Below, piece after piece: positions 1-10,659 of a stretch of 64,000 bases of DNA. The DNA comes from Cryptomeria japonica (taxonomy: Eukaryota > Streptophyta > Pinopsida > Cupressales > Cupressaceae): assembly GCF_030272615.1 (NCBI RefSeq), contig NC_081414.1:911775009-911839008 (forward strand), read 5' to 3'. A program made the translations under genes and the position numbers. How positions within the stretch are numbered: the stretch's first letter is position 1; every line of letters starts with the position of its first letter. Under the pieces are notes generated by a model, which did no database searches, was not told the DNA's origin, and saw only the letters and a program-made list of their open reading frames with translations.

Positions 1-179
1 GACTTTTTGTACACACCATGACATATTTTTTATACTCAAGTTACTTTGCAAACTGAGCCTTTTGGTTTGTAATTTGGTAATTTTCTTTTTCATGACTCAT
101 AGTAAGCAAATATTACTAGGCTATTGCAATTATGCTCTATCTCTTTTCCTTTCATGTGTTATCCATTTTATCTTCATAT

Positions 180-775
180 TAGAGTAGTAAGATCCTATAA
201 TGGTGAAAACTTAGGGCTTCCACCATTAGAGAGACGAAAACCACTAATTTGTCATTACATTGAAAAGAGGGATGAATCCAATAGACCCAATCCCAAATGA
301 AGAGTGATACAGACTGAATATTGATTGGATTCAAGGCGTGTGTGCATTAATTAACCTTCTTTTGTGAGTTGAAATGTTGAATTAAGGTCCAATGCTAAAA
401 AAAGAAGGTAAAACTAAGAAAACAGTGAGCTACAAATGTGGGATTTTTGCATGCACCTGGATCTAGGAATTATATGCAGATTTGGACCTGATCCTCAAAA
501 AATCATGAAAAATGTTAGGACTAAGGAGGTGGGTTCCTTGGTCCTCCTTTTTTGCATGTCGAAAAGGGTTGATTCGTCTCTGCAAATAAAGCTTATCCTA
601 AAGATCATAGCTCTATACCTATTTCCTACACATAGAAAGAAGGGAAAATATGTTGGGAAGAGGGGTTTTTTTAAGTCAAACACCACTTTATGAATTAACC
701 TTGAATGAAATTTTGAAAATACTTGAAATAAATGAAGGAAAGGTATACCTTAGATCTTTAATAACTCATAATGAT
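180..775 (-). mobile_element. Antisense F-type LTR, left part (split by element A)
   Basis: Read on the - strand, this stretch matches the distal half of the solo LTR at 33904-35151. Shared landmarks include a GGTTAATTC block followed by GTTTGAC and an AACCCC run, a TGTGTAGG block, GCAGAGACGAA, GGAGGACC, and a GGGATTGG block followed by CCCTCTTTT. The rest of the same LTR continues at 11900-12499, so element A was inserted into it. The left limit is uncertain: similarity fades near 180, and bases 1-179 show nothing I can name. The small open frames here are not recognisable genes. Confidence 0.7.
771..775. repeat. Target-site duplication ATGAT, left side of element A
   Basis: ATGAT lies directly before the TGATAAG start of the left LTR. 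The same five bases follow the ...GTAGACA end of the right LTR at 11900-11904. The flanking F-type LTR reads continuously across the site once A is removed, which supports these boundaries. Confidence 0.75.
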
Positions 776-2032
776 TGATAAGTCGAGACTTTGTCATGTT
801 TTTATCATCAGAACTCTTAATTTTTTGACATATTTTTATTTGCATAGTAGTAGTGATTTATTGTAAATTGACTATATGTATTCCATGTGTTAAACCTGAA
901 CTTATGAAATCATGTTTGAACTTTGTCGGTCTATTCCTGTAGCCATGCCATTTATTCCTACAGCCATGTGATTTGTCCTTGTTGCCATGCAGATTATTTA
1001 GGGTAATATCATATGTTAATTAATAGATGTGTTAATTAAATAAAATGCATATGTATGTCCTTTTATGTTGTTTTTGTTGTAGTGCAGGTAATAAATAATG
1101 TCGCAGTGGATATTCTCCTATCGTGCCTGATGAAGGAAAGATTACGTAAGAGATAACTAAAGATCAAACTAGAGAGTAGCTGAGCAAGCAAAAGGTACGA
1201 CATAGGTGGAGCAGTCAAGCGACGCTGCCAATGTCTAACTTCAGTGGATATTGAATTTGCAAACACCGTCGTGGCATGCAAAGACTGTGGTTCAGTTTAG
1301 ATCCATATTTCCTGCAGCCAAGCTCTAGTTATCTTCTTTATCAGTCAATCATTTGCCTCTTCTTCTGGGCATGATTTGTGTTGTCTATTGTAGTTGATAT
1401 TCTCTTTAATAATAAGCTCTTCTTTTTCTCAGAGGTTAGAGAGAGAGAGACAGAATAGAGCAGAGGATTTTTTATAATCATTCTTGAGTTTCTTTTCAAA
1501 ATATGTAATCACTTTCAGGAAGCAATGAATAAAATTATGTTGTTTTGATCTGTTAAAAGTAATTTTCTGGAAGCTTGATATCACTCATCCAAGGGGGCCC
1601 ACTTGGTGAGTGATCCTGTGTGTCCATTAAAATTAGTTTTCTTTCTTTAGTTGCAGTAGAATTTCTTACTTAAACTGTTTCTGCAACCACTAGAAACAGA
1701 TCCACTAACTGTTCCTGCAGCCAAGCCAGAACAGAGTAATTTCTGTTATCCATATTAGATCTTTCCAGCATTGCTTTTATGAATATTATGCAGAATTTTT
1801 TCCTGTAGCCTTTCCATAATTTCCATTCTTGCCTTCCTTTTTCGCATAATGTTAGTTGTTGCAGTAATGCAGAATAGCTATTGAAGGAACTTAGTGCATA
1901 TATAGTGCAGACCCATTTCAAGTATTATGTCCCTGGGTTGACAATCAAATGAGCACTAGCCATGAAAATAGTAAATTTACCAAATGAATGTCCAAACTTT
2001 GGGTTGAGACTTCAATTAGAGTTATTATTCTT
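776..2032 (+). repeat. Element A 5' LTR (3' end apparently deleted)
   Basis: This is a direct repeat of 10660-11883, with substitutions and several small indels visible. Homology stops at ...ATTATTCTT. The 3' copy continues a further 16 bases to ...GTAGACA, whereas this copy runs into the gag leader. The usual primer-binding site is not visible, so the LTR end, the primer site and most of the leader were probably lost in one deletion. Confidence 0.8.
930..1000 (+). repeat. Short tandem repeat in 5' LTR of A (TTCCTGYAGCCATG units)
   Basis: Three imperfect units of about 21 bp, each built on a TCCTG(T/C)AGCCATG-like core, lie side by side. The 3' LTR (about 10810-10860) has only two units, so the two LTRs differ here by one repeat copy. 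Confidence 0.75.
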
Positions 2033-2094
2033 TTCAGCTTTCAGTTAATTTTTTTTTTGTATACTTGATTGTTTGAAAAAATTCATGAATCTGC

Positions 2095-3735
2095 ATGCAT
2101 AGAAGAAGAAGAGACCCCAGAGGTAGATTTTTGCCCACTCATTCTAATCATGCAGAAGATAGTTTCCCAGATATAAATCCTTTTGTTGAACTTTACCAAG
2201 CCCCATAGAATTTGAACCACCCTGAATCTGAATTTTCGGAAGGTAGTCTTCAGTTCCTCTTTGGTCTTCAAGAAGAAGAATTTCCTATAGTAACAATCCC
2301 CACAAGTCCAATGCAAGGGAACCCACCTTCTGGTGGGCATAATCCACCACCACCACCAGGCCCAACATTTGAGTTCCCCATATCTGATCAGCATGGTAAT
2401 GCTAATCTCAAGAACATTCCAGCATCTTCACTCCCTAAATTCTATGGATTGGTGACAGAGGATCCAGACACATTTTTGTTTGATTTTGATGTTCTCTGTA
2501 GGAGTTTTGACTATACTACAAATGCCCATAGACTCAAAAAAAAATTTGCCATCTTGAAGGAGTCATCCTTGAGATGGTTTATAAGGTTGGGTAGTAGCAC
2601 AATCAATACATAAGATTAGATGAAATGGTTGTTTCTTGAAAAATATAAAGATTATTGTAGAGGTACTGATCGTCATGGGGATGATATCTTTAGAATGACA
2701 CAAACTGAAGATGAGAGTCTTGAAGATTATCTAGAAAGGTTCTTGTTTAGTGTCAAAAAGTCCAAGCATAGTACTCTCAATGAAGATTCCCTCAAGTTGA
2801 TATTTTTGAGGGGAATCAGTGATGAATGCCCTGATTCTTTGGATCTTATGGGAGGAGGTGACATTACATAGTCCACTTGGGCTGAAATAGGACAAATTTG
2901 CAAGAAGTATTCCAAATCTACTTCTAAGAAGAACAGGCATTTTAAACTAGGAGCATCATCATCAGCATCTGGAACTGGAGTTTCTAGATTGGAACTTAGT
3001 CATCTATTAAAGGACTTTAGAGAGGACATTATAAACAATATGGCTACCCAGTTGGATACACTTACAGCTAAGAAGAAACATGAAGAAATTGATGCATTCC
3101 TTGCAGAATTCTGCCCTCATTGTAAACAGTGAATGAAGGATTGCAGATGTAAAATAGTTGCAAATGTGCAGGTACCTGACTTCAAGCCAATTCAAGGTGA
3201 GGACGAGCAAGTCTTCTATGTTGCTCAAAGAAGACCAAATTTCCAAAGACAAGGTATGCCTCCAGATCCACTTTCTTTTTCTGGTTATAGTGGAAATTCT
3301 TATGCACCAAATAACCAATGGCAATCACCATATTCTCAAAATTTTGGTAATTATCAAAATTGGTATGGTTCTCAAGGCCAAGAGTAGCATTTTGGTAATC
3401 AAATGCCACATTGGCAGCAGCCACAAGGGAACTGGTACCCACCTCAGGGCCAAGGAAATGAGTTTCAAGGGAATTGGCACCCTACTTCTCAATGGAGGGG
3501 GAGCCAGCCATGGAATGCCCAATCTTCTGCTTATCAGCCGCCTATCCAACAACCACAGCATCCTGCGCTAATGCCTCCTCCTGCAGCCACTGTTGTATCA
3601 CCTAAACCAACACAATTGCCTACTCAACCATTTCCAAATCCTAATATTAAGTCTCAACAACAACCACAAGCTTATTCAGTTGATTTTAATAAATACCCAG
3701 CCTATTCTTTATCTCTAAATGACATTCACCTCTGA
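2095..3735 (+). pseudogene. Element A gag (broken)
   Basis: The frame opens at ATG 2095, only about 60 bases after the LTR remnant. It would make the structural Gag protein of the particle. Residues around 2430-2600 resemble the plant retrotransposon gag domain (SLPKFYGLVTEDPDTF, then a basic HRLKKKF stretch). A cysteine-rich CPHCKQ/CRC patch at 3105-3160 sits where a zinc knuckle would be but does not fit CX2CX4HX4C. The C-terminal part (3240-3730) is rich in Pro, Gln, Asn and Trp. In-frame stops lie at 2206 TAG, 2611 TAA, 2617 TAG, 2869 TAG, 3130 TGA, 3385 TAG and 3733 TGA. No frameshift is needed, and gag runs into pol in the same frame. Confidence 0.8.
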
Positions 3736-4862
3736 TCTAGGATAACTCTACCTAATCCCTCTCATCCAGTTATCACTGAGGTACAAGAGGAGCAAGAAAT
3801 CTCTAATCCAATAGATACAATACCTCAGAACCAAATATTGCCACCATTTCCCCACAGATTGCAAGAAAAGGAAGCTCCCACAGAACAACAGCAAATCTTT
3901 GATAGTATAGATCAACTGAAGCATATTTGTGTTAAAATTTCATTGTTGCAAGCAATTAAAGACGTTCCCATATATGGTAAGGCACTGAGAGAAGCATGTC
4001 TAAAAAAACCTGGCAAGAAGAAAAAGGATCCACAAACAGTGCATGTTATGGGTCAACTGGCAGATATTATGCTAGGCAAGATTGTCATTCCAAAATATTC
4101 TGATCCAGGTAGTCCTGTTGTGAGTATAGTCATTAATGGTAGTCAAATAAAAAATGTTTTGATTGATTTAGGGGCGGCCATTAATGTAATGACAAGGGAA
4201 GTGATGAAATAGCTTGAGATCAATAGTTTAAGGCCTACACCCACAGTTCTACAGCTTGCTGATATCTCTACACTGAGACCTGATGGTATCATTGAAGATG
4301 TAGTAGTTATTTTGGATTCCTGGGAATATCCTGCAGACTTTATGATTTTATCTCCAAAAGCAACATTGGGAGGATATCTGGTGATTTTGGGTAGACCTTG
4401 GCTTGCCACAGTTGATGCATATATTGGATGTAGATTAGGGGATATGACTATTGCATATGGGAGTTCTACAAAAACATTAGCCGTATATTCTCCAGCACAA
4501 CCCCAGCTTGAACAACAAGTCGTTTGGCATATTTTGGGAGAAGAATCTGAGGGAGTTGACTCTATTGATCACCTTATGATGATTAATCGAGGGCCATTCA
4601 TGAAATTACATGATGAGGAATCAATTCTTTATAAAATCCTGATAAATAAATTAATAGAAGAGCAAGAATTGCAGGAATTGGTTCTGAATATTGCAGGTTT
4701 GGACTTTCCTGCAACCACTGATATATTGCATACTCTATTGCCGCAGGAATTATCTTCTTCTCATTTTTTTGATATGAACCAGATTGATCTTACTATTAAG
4801 ATAGAAGTGGAGTTGAATAAATGTTTGAATATCAATAAAGATCTATCAGATACTAGGAGGCC
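3736..4862 (+). pseudogene. Element A protease region (broken)
   Basis: This continues the gag frame. The retropepsin active site is readable near 4156-4190 as VLIDLGAAINVM; the usual form is D-S/T-G-A, so the middle residue has changed to Leu. A flap-like/C-terminal LGRPWL motif follows near 4387. An in-frame TAG is at 4210. The reading frame shifts by one between about 4850 and 4870, just before the linker into RT. It would have cleaved the element's polyprotein inside the particle. Confidence 0.8.
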
Positions 4863-4871
4863 TTGGTGGAC

Positions 4872-5603
4872 TTGTTGAAATTTCATAAAAATGTTTTTGC
4901 ATGGGATTACAAGGATATGCATGCGATAGATCCAGCAGTTTGTACCCACCATATTTATATAAAGGAAGAGTTTTGCCCACTCAGACAACCTCAAAGAAGA
5001 ATCAATCCTACCTTGAAAGAGATAGTTAAAGAAGAATTGTAGAAGTTATTAAAAGTTGGGTTTATCTATCCTATCTCTGATAGCCAATGACCTCTGGTCA
5101 TAGTCCCTAAGAAAGGAGGAAAATGGAGAGTATGTGTTGATTATAGAGCCCTGAACTTAGAAACAACAAAAGATCATTTTCCATTACCATTTGTGGATCA
5201 GGTATTGGATTCTTTGGCTGGTAAAAGATACTTTTCATTCCTTGATGGGTTCAGTGGTTACAATCAGATCCAGATAGCCCCAGAGGATCAAGAGAAAACA
5301 ACATTTACTTGTCCATGGGGCACGTATGCATATTTTGTTCTTCCTTTTAGATTGTGTAATGCTCTAGCCACTTTTCAAAGAGCAGTGATTAGTATCTTTT
5401 CTGATATTTCTCAAGATATTATGGAAATCTATATGGATGACTTTACAACTTATGGTTCTGAATTTGAGAAAGCATTGGGTAATCTAAAGAAAGTTTTGCA
5501 ACGATGTGAAGACTAAAATTTGTCATTAAATAGTGAGAAATGTTTCATCATGGTGCAAGAAGGAATAGTCCTTGGTCATCATATCTCTGTATAAGGCATC
5601 CAG
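4872..5603 (+). pseudogene. Element A reverse transcriptase (broken)
   Basis: RT copies the element RNA into DNA. Visible in order are VIVPKKGGKWRVCVDYRAL (about 5098-5155), FPLPFVDQVLD, FLDGFSGYNQI, TTFTCPWGTYAYFVLPF and the catalytic YMDD box near 5430. The end of the domain is EKCFIMVQEGIVLGHHIS. In-frame stops are 5040 TAG, 5088 TGA (expected Trp), 5514 TAA and 5592 TAA. All are in one frame. Confidence 0.85.
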
Positions 5604-6250
5604 GTGGATCCAGCAAAAATTGAGGTCATTCAGCATATCAATGATCCTGTGAAGCAAAAAGATGTAAGAAGTTTTCTTGGTCATGCTGGATACTACAGAC
5701 AGTTTATCAAAGATTTTAGTAAAATTGCAAGTCCCTTATATTCACTGCTTACCAAAGATATGGAATCTAAATGGACCCTAGCATGTAATGAAGCTTTCTT
5801 AAAGCTTAAGCATACTTTGACTCAAGCACCAGTTCTTAAAGGCCCAAATTCATCTCTACCATTCCAAATCCATACATATGCATCTGATTATGCAATAGGA
5901 GCAGTGTTAGGAAAAAAAATTGACAAATTGGAAAATGCAATATATTATATTAGCAAGAACTTACAGGGATTTGAGTTGAATTACATAGTCACTGAAAAGG
6001 AAATGCTAGTTGTTATATATGCACTTAACAAATTTAGGAACTATATCACGGGATATCCCATATTTGTGCATACAGATCATACTGCAATCAGATATCTCAT
6101 GAATAAGCCATCAATTACTGGTAGATTAGCTCGCTGGTTATTGTTGATGCAGGAATTTGATATCACAGTTGTTGATAAACCAGGGAAGTCTAATGTGGTT
6201 GCAGATTATATTTCAAGACTTCAATTACAAGAAGATTCTACAATGATAGA
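5604..6250 (+). pseudogene. Element A RNase H domain
   Basis: This continues the RT frame without a break. It starts with the RT connection (DVRSFLGHAGYYRQFI), followed by the Ty3-type RNase H with YASDYAIGAVLGKK, the TEKEMLVVIYAL helix and VHTDHTAIRYL. It would remove the RNA strand of the hybrid during reverse transcription. There is no stop in this segment, which contrasts with gag. Confidence 0.85.
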
Positions 6251-7715
6251 TGATGCTTTTCTAGATGAACATTTATTTCTTATCCAAGCTCACACTCCTT
6301 GGTATGTTGATATTGCCAACTATTTAGCTGCTGCTAAGATGCCAATTTATTTCTCTCCTAAGGAAAGAAGGTTGCTAGTTGAAAAAAAAATTAACTTCTC
6401 ATGGATTGTTGATTGTCTATTTTACACTGGACCTGACCAAGTCATGAGAAGATGTGTCAGAGAAGATGAAACATATGACATCCTGCATGCATGTCATGAT
6501 GAGCCATGTGGAGGCCATTTTGTTGCCAAAAGAACAGCACTGAAAATACTCAATACAGGATACTATTGGGCCACATTACATAAGGATGCAGCACAGTTAC
6601 ATAGAAATATGATAGATGCCAGCGAATGGGAAGACCTACAAAATCTGATGAGATGCCACTATATCCACAAATATCAGTTGCACCATTTGATAAGTGGGGA
6701 TTAGATTTTGTTGGACCAATTGATCCACCTTCTAATGGCAGATCCTATATTTTGGTATGTACAGACTATGTAACAAATTGGGTGGAAGCTCCTGCCATGA
6801 CACATGCAAAAGATAATAAGGTAGTTGAGTTTCTTTATGAAGAGATATTTACAAGATATGGAGTACCAAGGGAAATTGTCTCAGACCAAGGACCTCAATT
6901 TACTTCAACATTGATAACAGCTTTGGTCAATGAATACAATATAAAGCATAGAAAATTTACTCCATATCATCCACAGGCTAATGGACAAGTAGAAGCTACA
7001 AATAGGGAGCTTGAGGCTATTCTTACAAAAATAGTATATGGTCATAAAAAGACTGGTCTCATAGGCTTTCAGAAGCAATTTGGGCATACAGAACAACTTG
7101 GAAAACACCAATTGGTTTTACACCTTTTGAGATCGTTTATCGCAAAACAACAATGATGCCTATTGAATTTGAGCATAAAACCCTGAGGACATCTTTGCAA
7201 TTAAAAATGACATTATCTGAAGCACAAAAGGAATGTATTCAGCAATTGAATGCTCTAGATGAATGGAGGAAAATAGTTGTTCAACAGACAGAACTTTTTC
7301 AAAATCAAAGAGCAAAATGGCATGATAAATATATCAAGGAAAAGAAATTCAAAGCTGGTGACTGGGCACTACTGTATGATTCCAGATATAAAGATGCTAT
7401 GGGAAAACTTCAAACCAGGTGGTTAGGTCCGGATGAGATAGAAGAAGTTTTCAATAATGGAGTTGTTTGTTTGTCCACAATTGATCCTGTTCGATTTAAA
7501 CTCTTGGTGAATGGTCACCGACTACGTCTATATCATAAGCCAGCCACTAAAGAAGAGTTCCTGCAGCAATTTGCCCAATAGGGGGAAACAAAGGTTCTTG
7601 CAGCAACTGACAATGATCCTACAGCAACTCATCAGCTTCCTGTTGCAGTTCAGCAAGGTAATAAAGTTAAAGTTCCTGTAGCCTCTACAGTGAACATGCT
7701 TGCCGCTTCACAATA
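6251..7715 (+). pseudogene. Element A integrase (broken by frameshifts)
   Basis: The order is an HHCC zinc domain (CGGHFVAKRTALKIL; the second cysteine pair is damaged near 6610), then the catalytic core with D in WGLDFVGP (about 6698), D in VSDQGPQF (about 6884) and E in GQVEATN (about 6985). A GPY/F-type tail follows (TRWLGPDEIEEVF, about 7420, and VNGHRLRLYH, about 7510). Frameshifts lie near 6610 and at the A-run near 7048. The in-frame TAG at 7579 is premature: the same frame continues to TAA 7713-7715 with a Pro/Ala/Val/Thr-rich tail. Confidence 0.85.
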
Positions 7716-8194
7716 AAATATTTCTATATCTTATGGGAATATTCATCTCCGTAAATAAAATTCCATCCACGTCATTTCATCCCACGTTCTTACCTATCAT
7801 TTCACTTCATTTCGCCATCATTTTTTGTACGACTACAGGTATGTATATATTGTGTTTTGTTTTAATTATGCATTTATTATTTCATTATGATTATTCCCCT
7901 TTATAAATCCGCTTCACTCCCCGAAATCTCGTCAGCTTGTGTGGACACATGTTAGATTAAGTTGGGGGGTGCTTTATGGTTTGGTTTCCAAAGTTATTGA
8001 TTATACATCTTTTTTGGTACTTTGAATTAATTTCTTACCATCATTGTTTATCATGCTATTATTTCATGCAAGGGAATAATAAATTCTGCCTCCAAAATTG
8101 AGATATGTATGGAAATTTCAATTTAGCAGGTCTGTCGGATAATCTGGTCTTCTATTTCTCAGCTGCAGATTGTTCAATACTAGCAGAGTAAGAG
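7716..8194 (+). other. Element A spacer between pol and third ORF, with internal purine tract
   Basis: No ORF is supported here. At about 7953-7970 a TTAAGTTGGGGGGTG tract resembles the purine tract just before the 3' LTR (AAGTTGGGGAGCA, 10647-10659). Athila-type elements commonly have such an internal T/G-rich tract before their extra ORF. I see nothing else in the spacer. Confidence 0.5.
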
Positions 8195-9640
8195 ATGGTT
8201 GGTGATCCAATTCACCATAAGCCAACAGTTCATGAAGTGTTGCTGCAGGATGCTCTTTGTGAGCATTATTTTAGACACCATGGCTGGCTGGATTACTTCT
8301 TGAAAATTAGAGATTATAACGAAGAAATTGCTGCAAAATTTATGCATTCCTTTAATGAAGGAGAAGCTACAGTTAAAGGCTTGAGGGTTATTGCTATGGA
8401 GCAGCGAATAGCAGAAGTAACGGGGTTGCCACAGGAAGGAGAACTATTTCCATAATCAAAAGATGCAAGGAGCGCTAGGGAAGAGTTCACAATTCCCATA
8501 GATGGATCCCTAATGGTGGACAAACAAGGAACTAGAAGGGTTTCCCTGCCAACAGAGTGGCCTCAGGTAGCTTTGTATGTTATGAAGTACATTACATGTG
8601 AGGGACGATATTCAAATCTGCATTCACCGCATTTCAAATTACTTAGTCATTTAAGGCATGGTCGGAGAGTGAATGTCCCTAATTTCCTATACCACCTCAT
8701 TTCTACAAGTGCTAAGGAGACACAAAAAAATGGAAATCGCTCTGTTAGCCATCATGGATTGGTTAAGCTGCTTGTACAACGATCCCTGAGAGATGTTTCA
8801 CAAATGGAATGGGGAGTATTTGAGGATATACTGCAGTTTAGGGTTGAAGATGTCCATGTTCCAGAGAATCCACCAGTTGAAGAAGAAAATGTTGCAGAAC
8901 CCTCTTCCCCCGTAGTTGGTGCAGACGAGGATTTTCTTGTTGCTGAAGGAGCCACGGTTATTGTGGAGGAAGAGATGGCTGAAGCAAATGTGGAACAACC
9001 CTCTACTTCTCTTCAAAGAGATTCACCAATTCCTAGAAGAAAAGGGAAGGAGTTGGAAAGGGATGAAACAAATGAAGAACCCATGGCCCAGCCGCAGGTA
9101 ACTCAAATTCCTCCTACAGCCAAGAGGCATAGGACAAAAAGAAAAACTCCTGCAGCAACTGAAGCAACTCCTGTAGCCATTCCAAAAGTTTATGTTAGAA
9201 TAACATGTAGTAGGACACAAAAGGCTCATCCTGCAGGTAATCTGGCAGAGGTTATTACGGTAGAAACTTTGAATGAAGGAAGCCCTACAGATATTGAAAT
9301 TCAAGAAAAAGAAAGCCCTATGGATGATGAAATCCAAGTAAAAGTTGATGAGCATAGACTAGCAAATCTTTCTTTTGTGGCATAGCAACTTGAAGAAACT
9401 GTTGGAAATATTTCTCAACAGTCTGAAGAAATTATTGGGGAGATTCCTGAGCAGTTTGAATAGACTATTGAAGATATTTCAGAGCAGCCTAAAGAGACTA
9501 TTGGAGACATTCTATAGCAACCTGAGGAAAATGTTGGAGAGATGCCAGCACAGATTGGGGAGTTTATTGAGGAAATCCCATGGCCTAAGGTAACACCTAT
9601 TAGACCTCCTTCATCCCTAAGCAGTTATCTATTGTTTTAC
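8195..9640 (+). pseudogene. Element A third ORF, N-terminal part (function unknown)
   Basis: An ATG at 8195 opens a frame that stays in register to about 9590. The N-terminal 180 residues look folded: GWLDYF, then FNEGEATVKGLRVI and IAEVTGLP, then PTEWPQVALYVMKYIT and VNVPNFLYHLI. The pattern reminds me of the plant 'transposon-associated' domain seen in extra ORFs of Athila-like elements, but I cannot confirm a family. It is followed by an acidic Pro/Glu-rich linker with a basic patch (RHRTKRKT) and six 11-residue repeats. In-frame stops are 8453 TAA, 9383 TAG, 9455 TAG and 9515 TAG. Such ORFs are sometimes called env-like; I see no signal peptide or membrane segment. Confidence 0.6.
9383..9580 (+). 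repeat. Six 33-bp / 11-residue tandem repeats in element A third ORF
   Basis: Six in-frame units of 33 bp follow each other, with a consensus near E-Q-P-E-E-T-I-G-E-I-P. Three units contain a TAG where siblings have a Glu or other sense codon. The repeat keeps the reading frame exactly, so it expanded while the ORF was coding. Confidence 0.85.
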
Positions 9641-9657
9641 CATTTTATGGACAATGG

Positions 9658-10647
9658 GAAATAGAGAGGGCTATGTTGCAAGGGATTATTGCTAAACAAC
9701 AGAAAGAAATTGAAAAGAGGGACAACAGAATTGAGGAATTAGAGGCTAAGGTGGAAATAATTGTTGGGATGGTTCCCGAGTTGATGCAATGTAGGTCACC
9801 TCCAAGGGTTTATGCAGTGCACTTGAAGGAGTGGTATTTGAACTTCAAATTGAACCACATTATTAGGGACCTTAGCCCCTACTTAGAAACACCTAAAGAA
9901 TTCTTGTATGCTTACCAAACCTCTCCACCAGTTGTGAAGAATTTTCTATGTGAATTGTATTTACATAACTATGTTGTACCCTCAGATAGTGAGTGGAACC
10001 CTTTATTGTATATTGGGGATATCCATATCAAAGCTTTAATGTCATGGATCCAAAATGAGATTAGCATGGGAGCACAATCCAAGGCATATGAAAAATTAGA
10101 GTTTGACTGTCCATTACCATTAAGGAGAGAACCAAAAGTACCAAGAGTTCTTTATTATGAGTGGCAGAAATTACTGGTAAGAGACAATGTTAGAAAATTA
10201 GTGCTTCCAATAAGAGAAGAAATCTATCAGGCATATGAGCATTTGGTTCAGACTGATAGGACAGCTGCAATAGAAGGGTTAACTCAGCGCTGGAACAAAT
10301 TATCAGAATAGTTAAAGCAAGGAGAACCTTATTCACTATAGAATTTTCAGGCAGCTATGCAAAGAGCCCCCAAATATATACAGTTATGCAGAGAGGAAGC
10401 CAACAACTGGCTACCATTGATCTTTCAACCCCCAATCCTCATGTGGCTGTTGTTGGCATGTCAGCCTACGGAACAGAACTATGATGCAGTCACAGAAGAG
10501 TCAGCCAAATGGTCTAGGCTAAAAAAAATGAAGGGATTTTATTGGAACTGGGCTTCAAGGGGGACAAGTCAGGGCACCATTGGTGATTTGAGAGTTACTA
10601 CAAGAGTCAGAAATTTTCCTTTTTTTGTAGGATCAGCAAGCTCTTAA
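9658..10647 (+). pseudogene. Element A third ORF, C-terminal part
   Basis: This lies in a different frame from the N-terminal part; the shift is between about 9590 and 9657. It begins with a short predicted coiled coil (KQQKEIEKRDNRIEELEAK), then a Trp/Tyr-rich globular-looking region (LKEWYLNFKL, WQKLLVRDNVRKLV), and ends at TAA 10645 only 12 bases before the 3' LTR. In-frame stops lie at 10309 and 10336, both TAG. I do not recognise the domain. It is the same strand and transcription unit as pol. Confidence 0.55.
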
Positions 10648-10659
10648 AGTTGGGGAGCA
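10646..10659 (+). promoter_or_regulatory. Polypurine tract of element A
   Basis: AAAGTTGGGGAGCA abuts the TGATAAG start of the 3' LTR. This is the expected place for plus-strand priming. Confidence 0.7.

Noticed and set aside
436-693. 85-codon + strand frame near the left edge
   Set aside because: The region is an antisense LTR by similarity to 33904-35151, and the frame has no recognisable features.
8195-10647. Third ORF of A as a true viral envelope gene
   Set aside because: No signal peptide, transmembrane segment or glycosylation-rich ectodomain is visible; 'env-like' would rest on position only.
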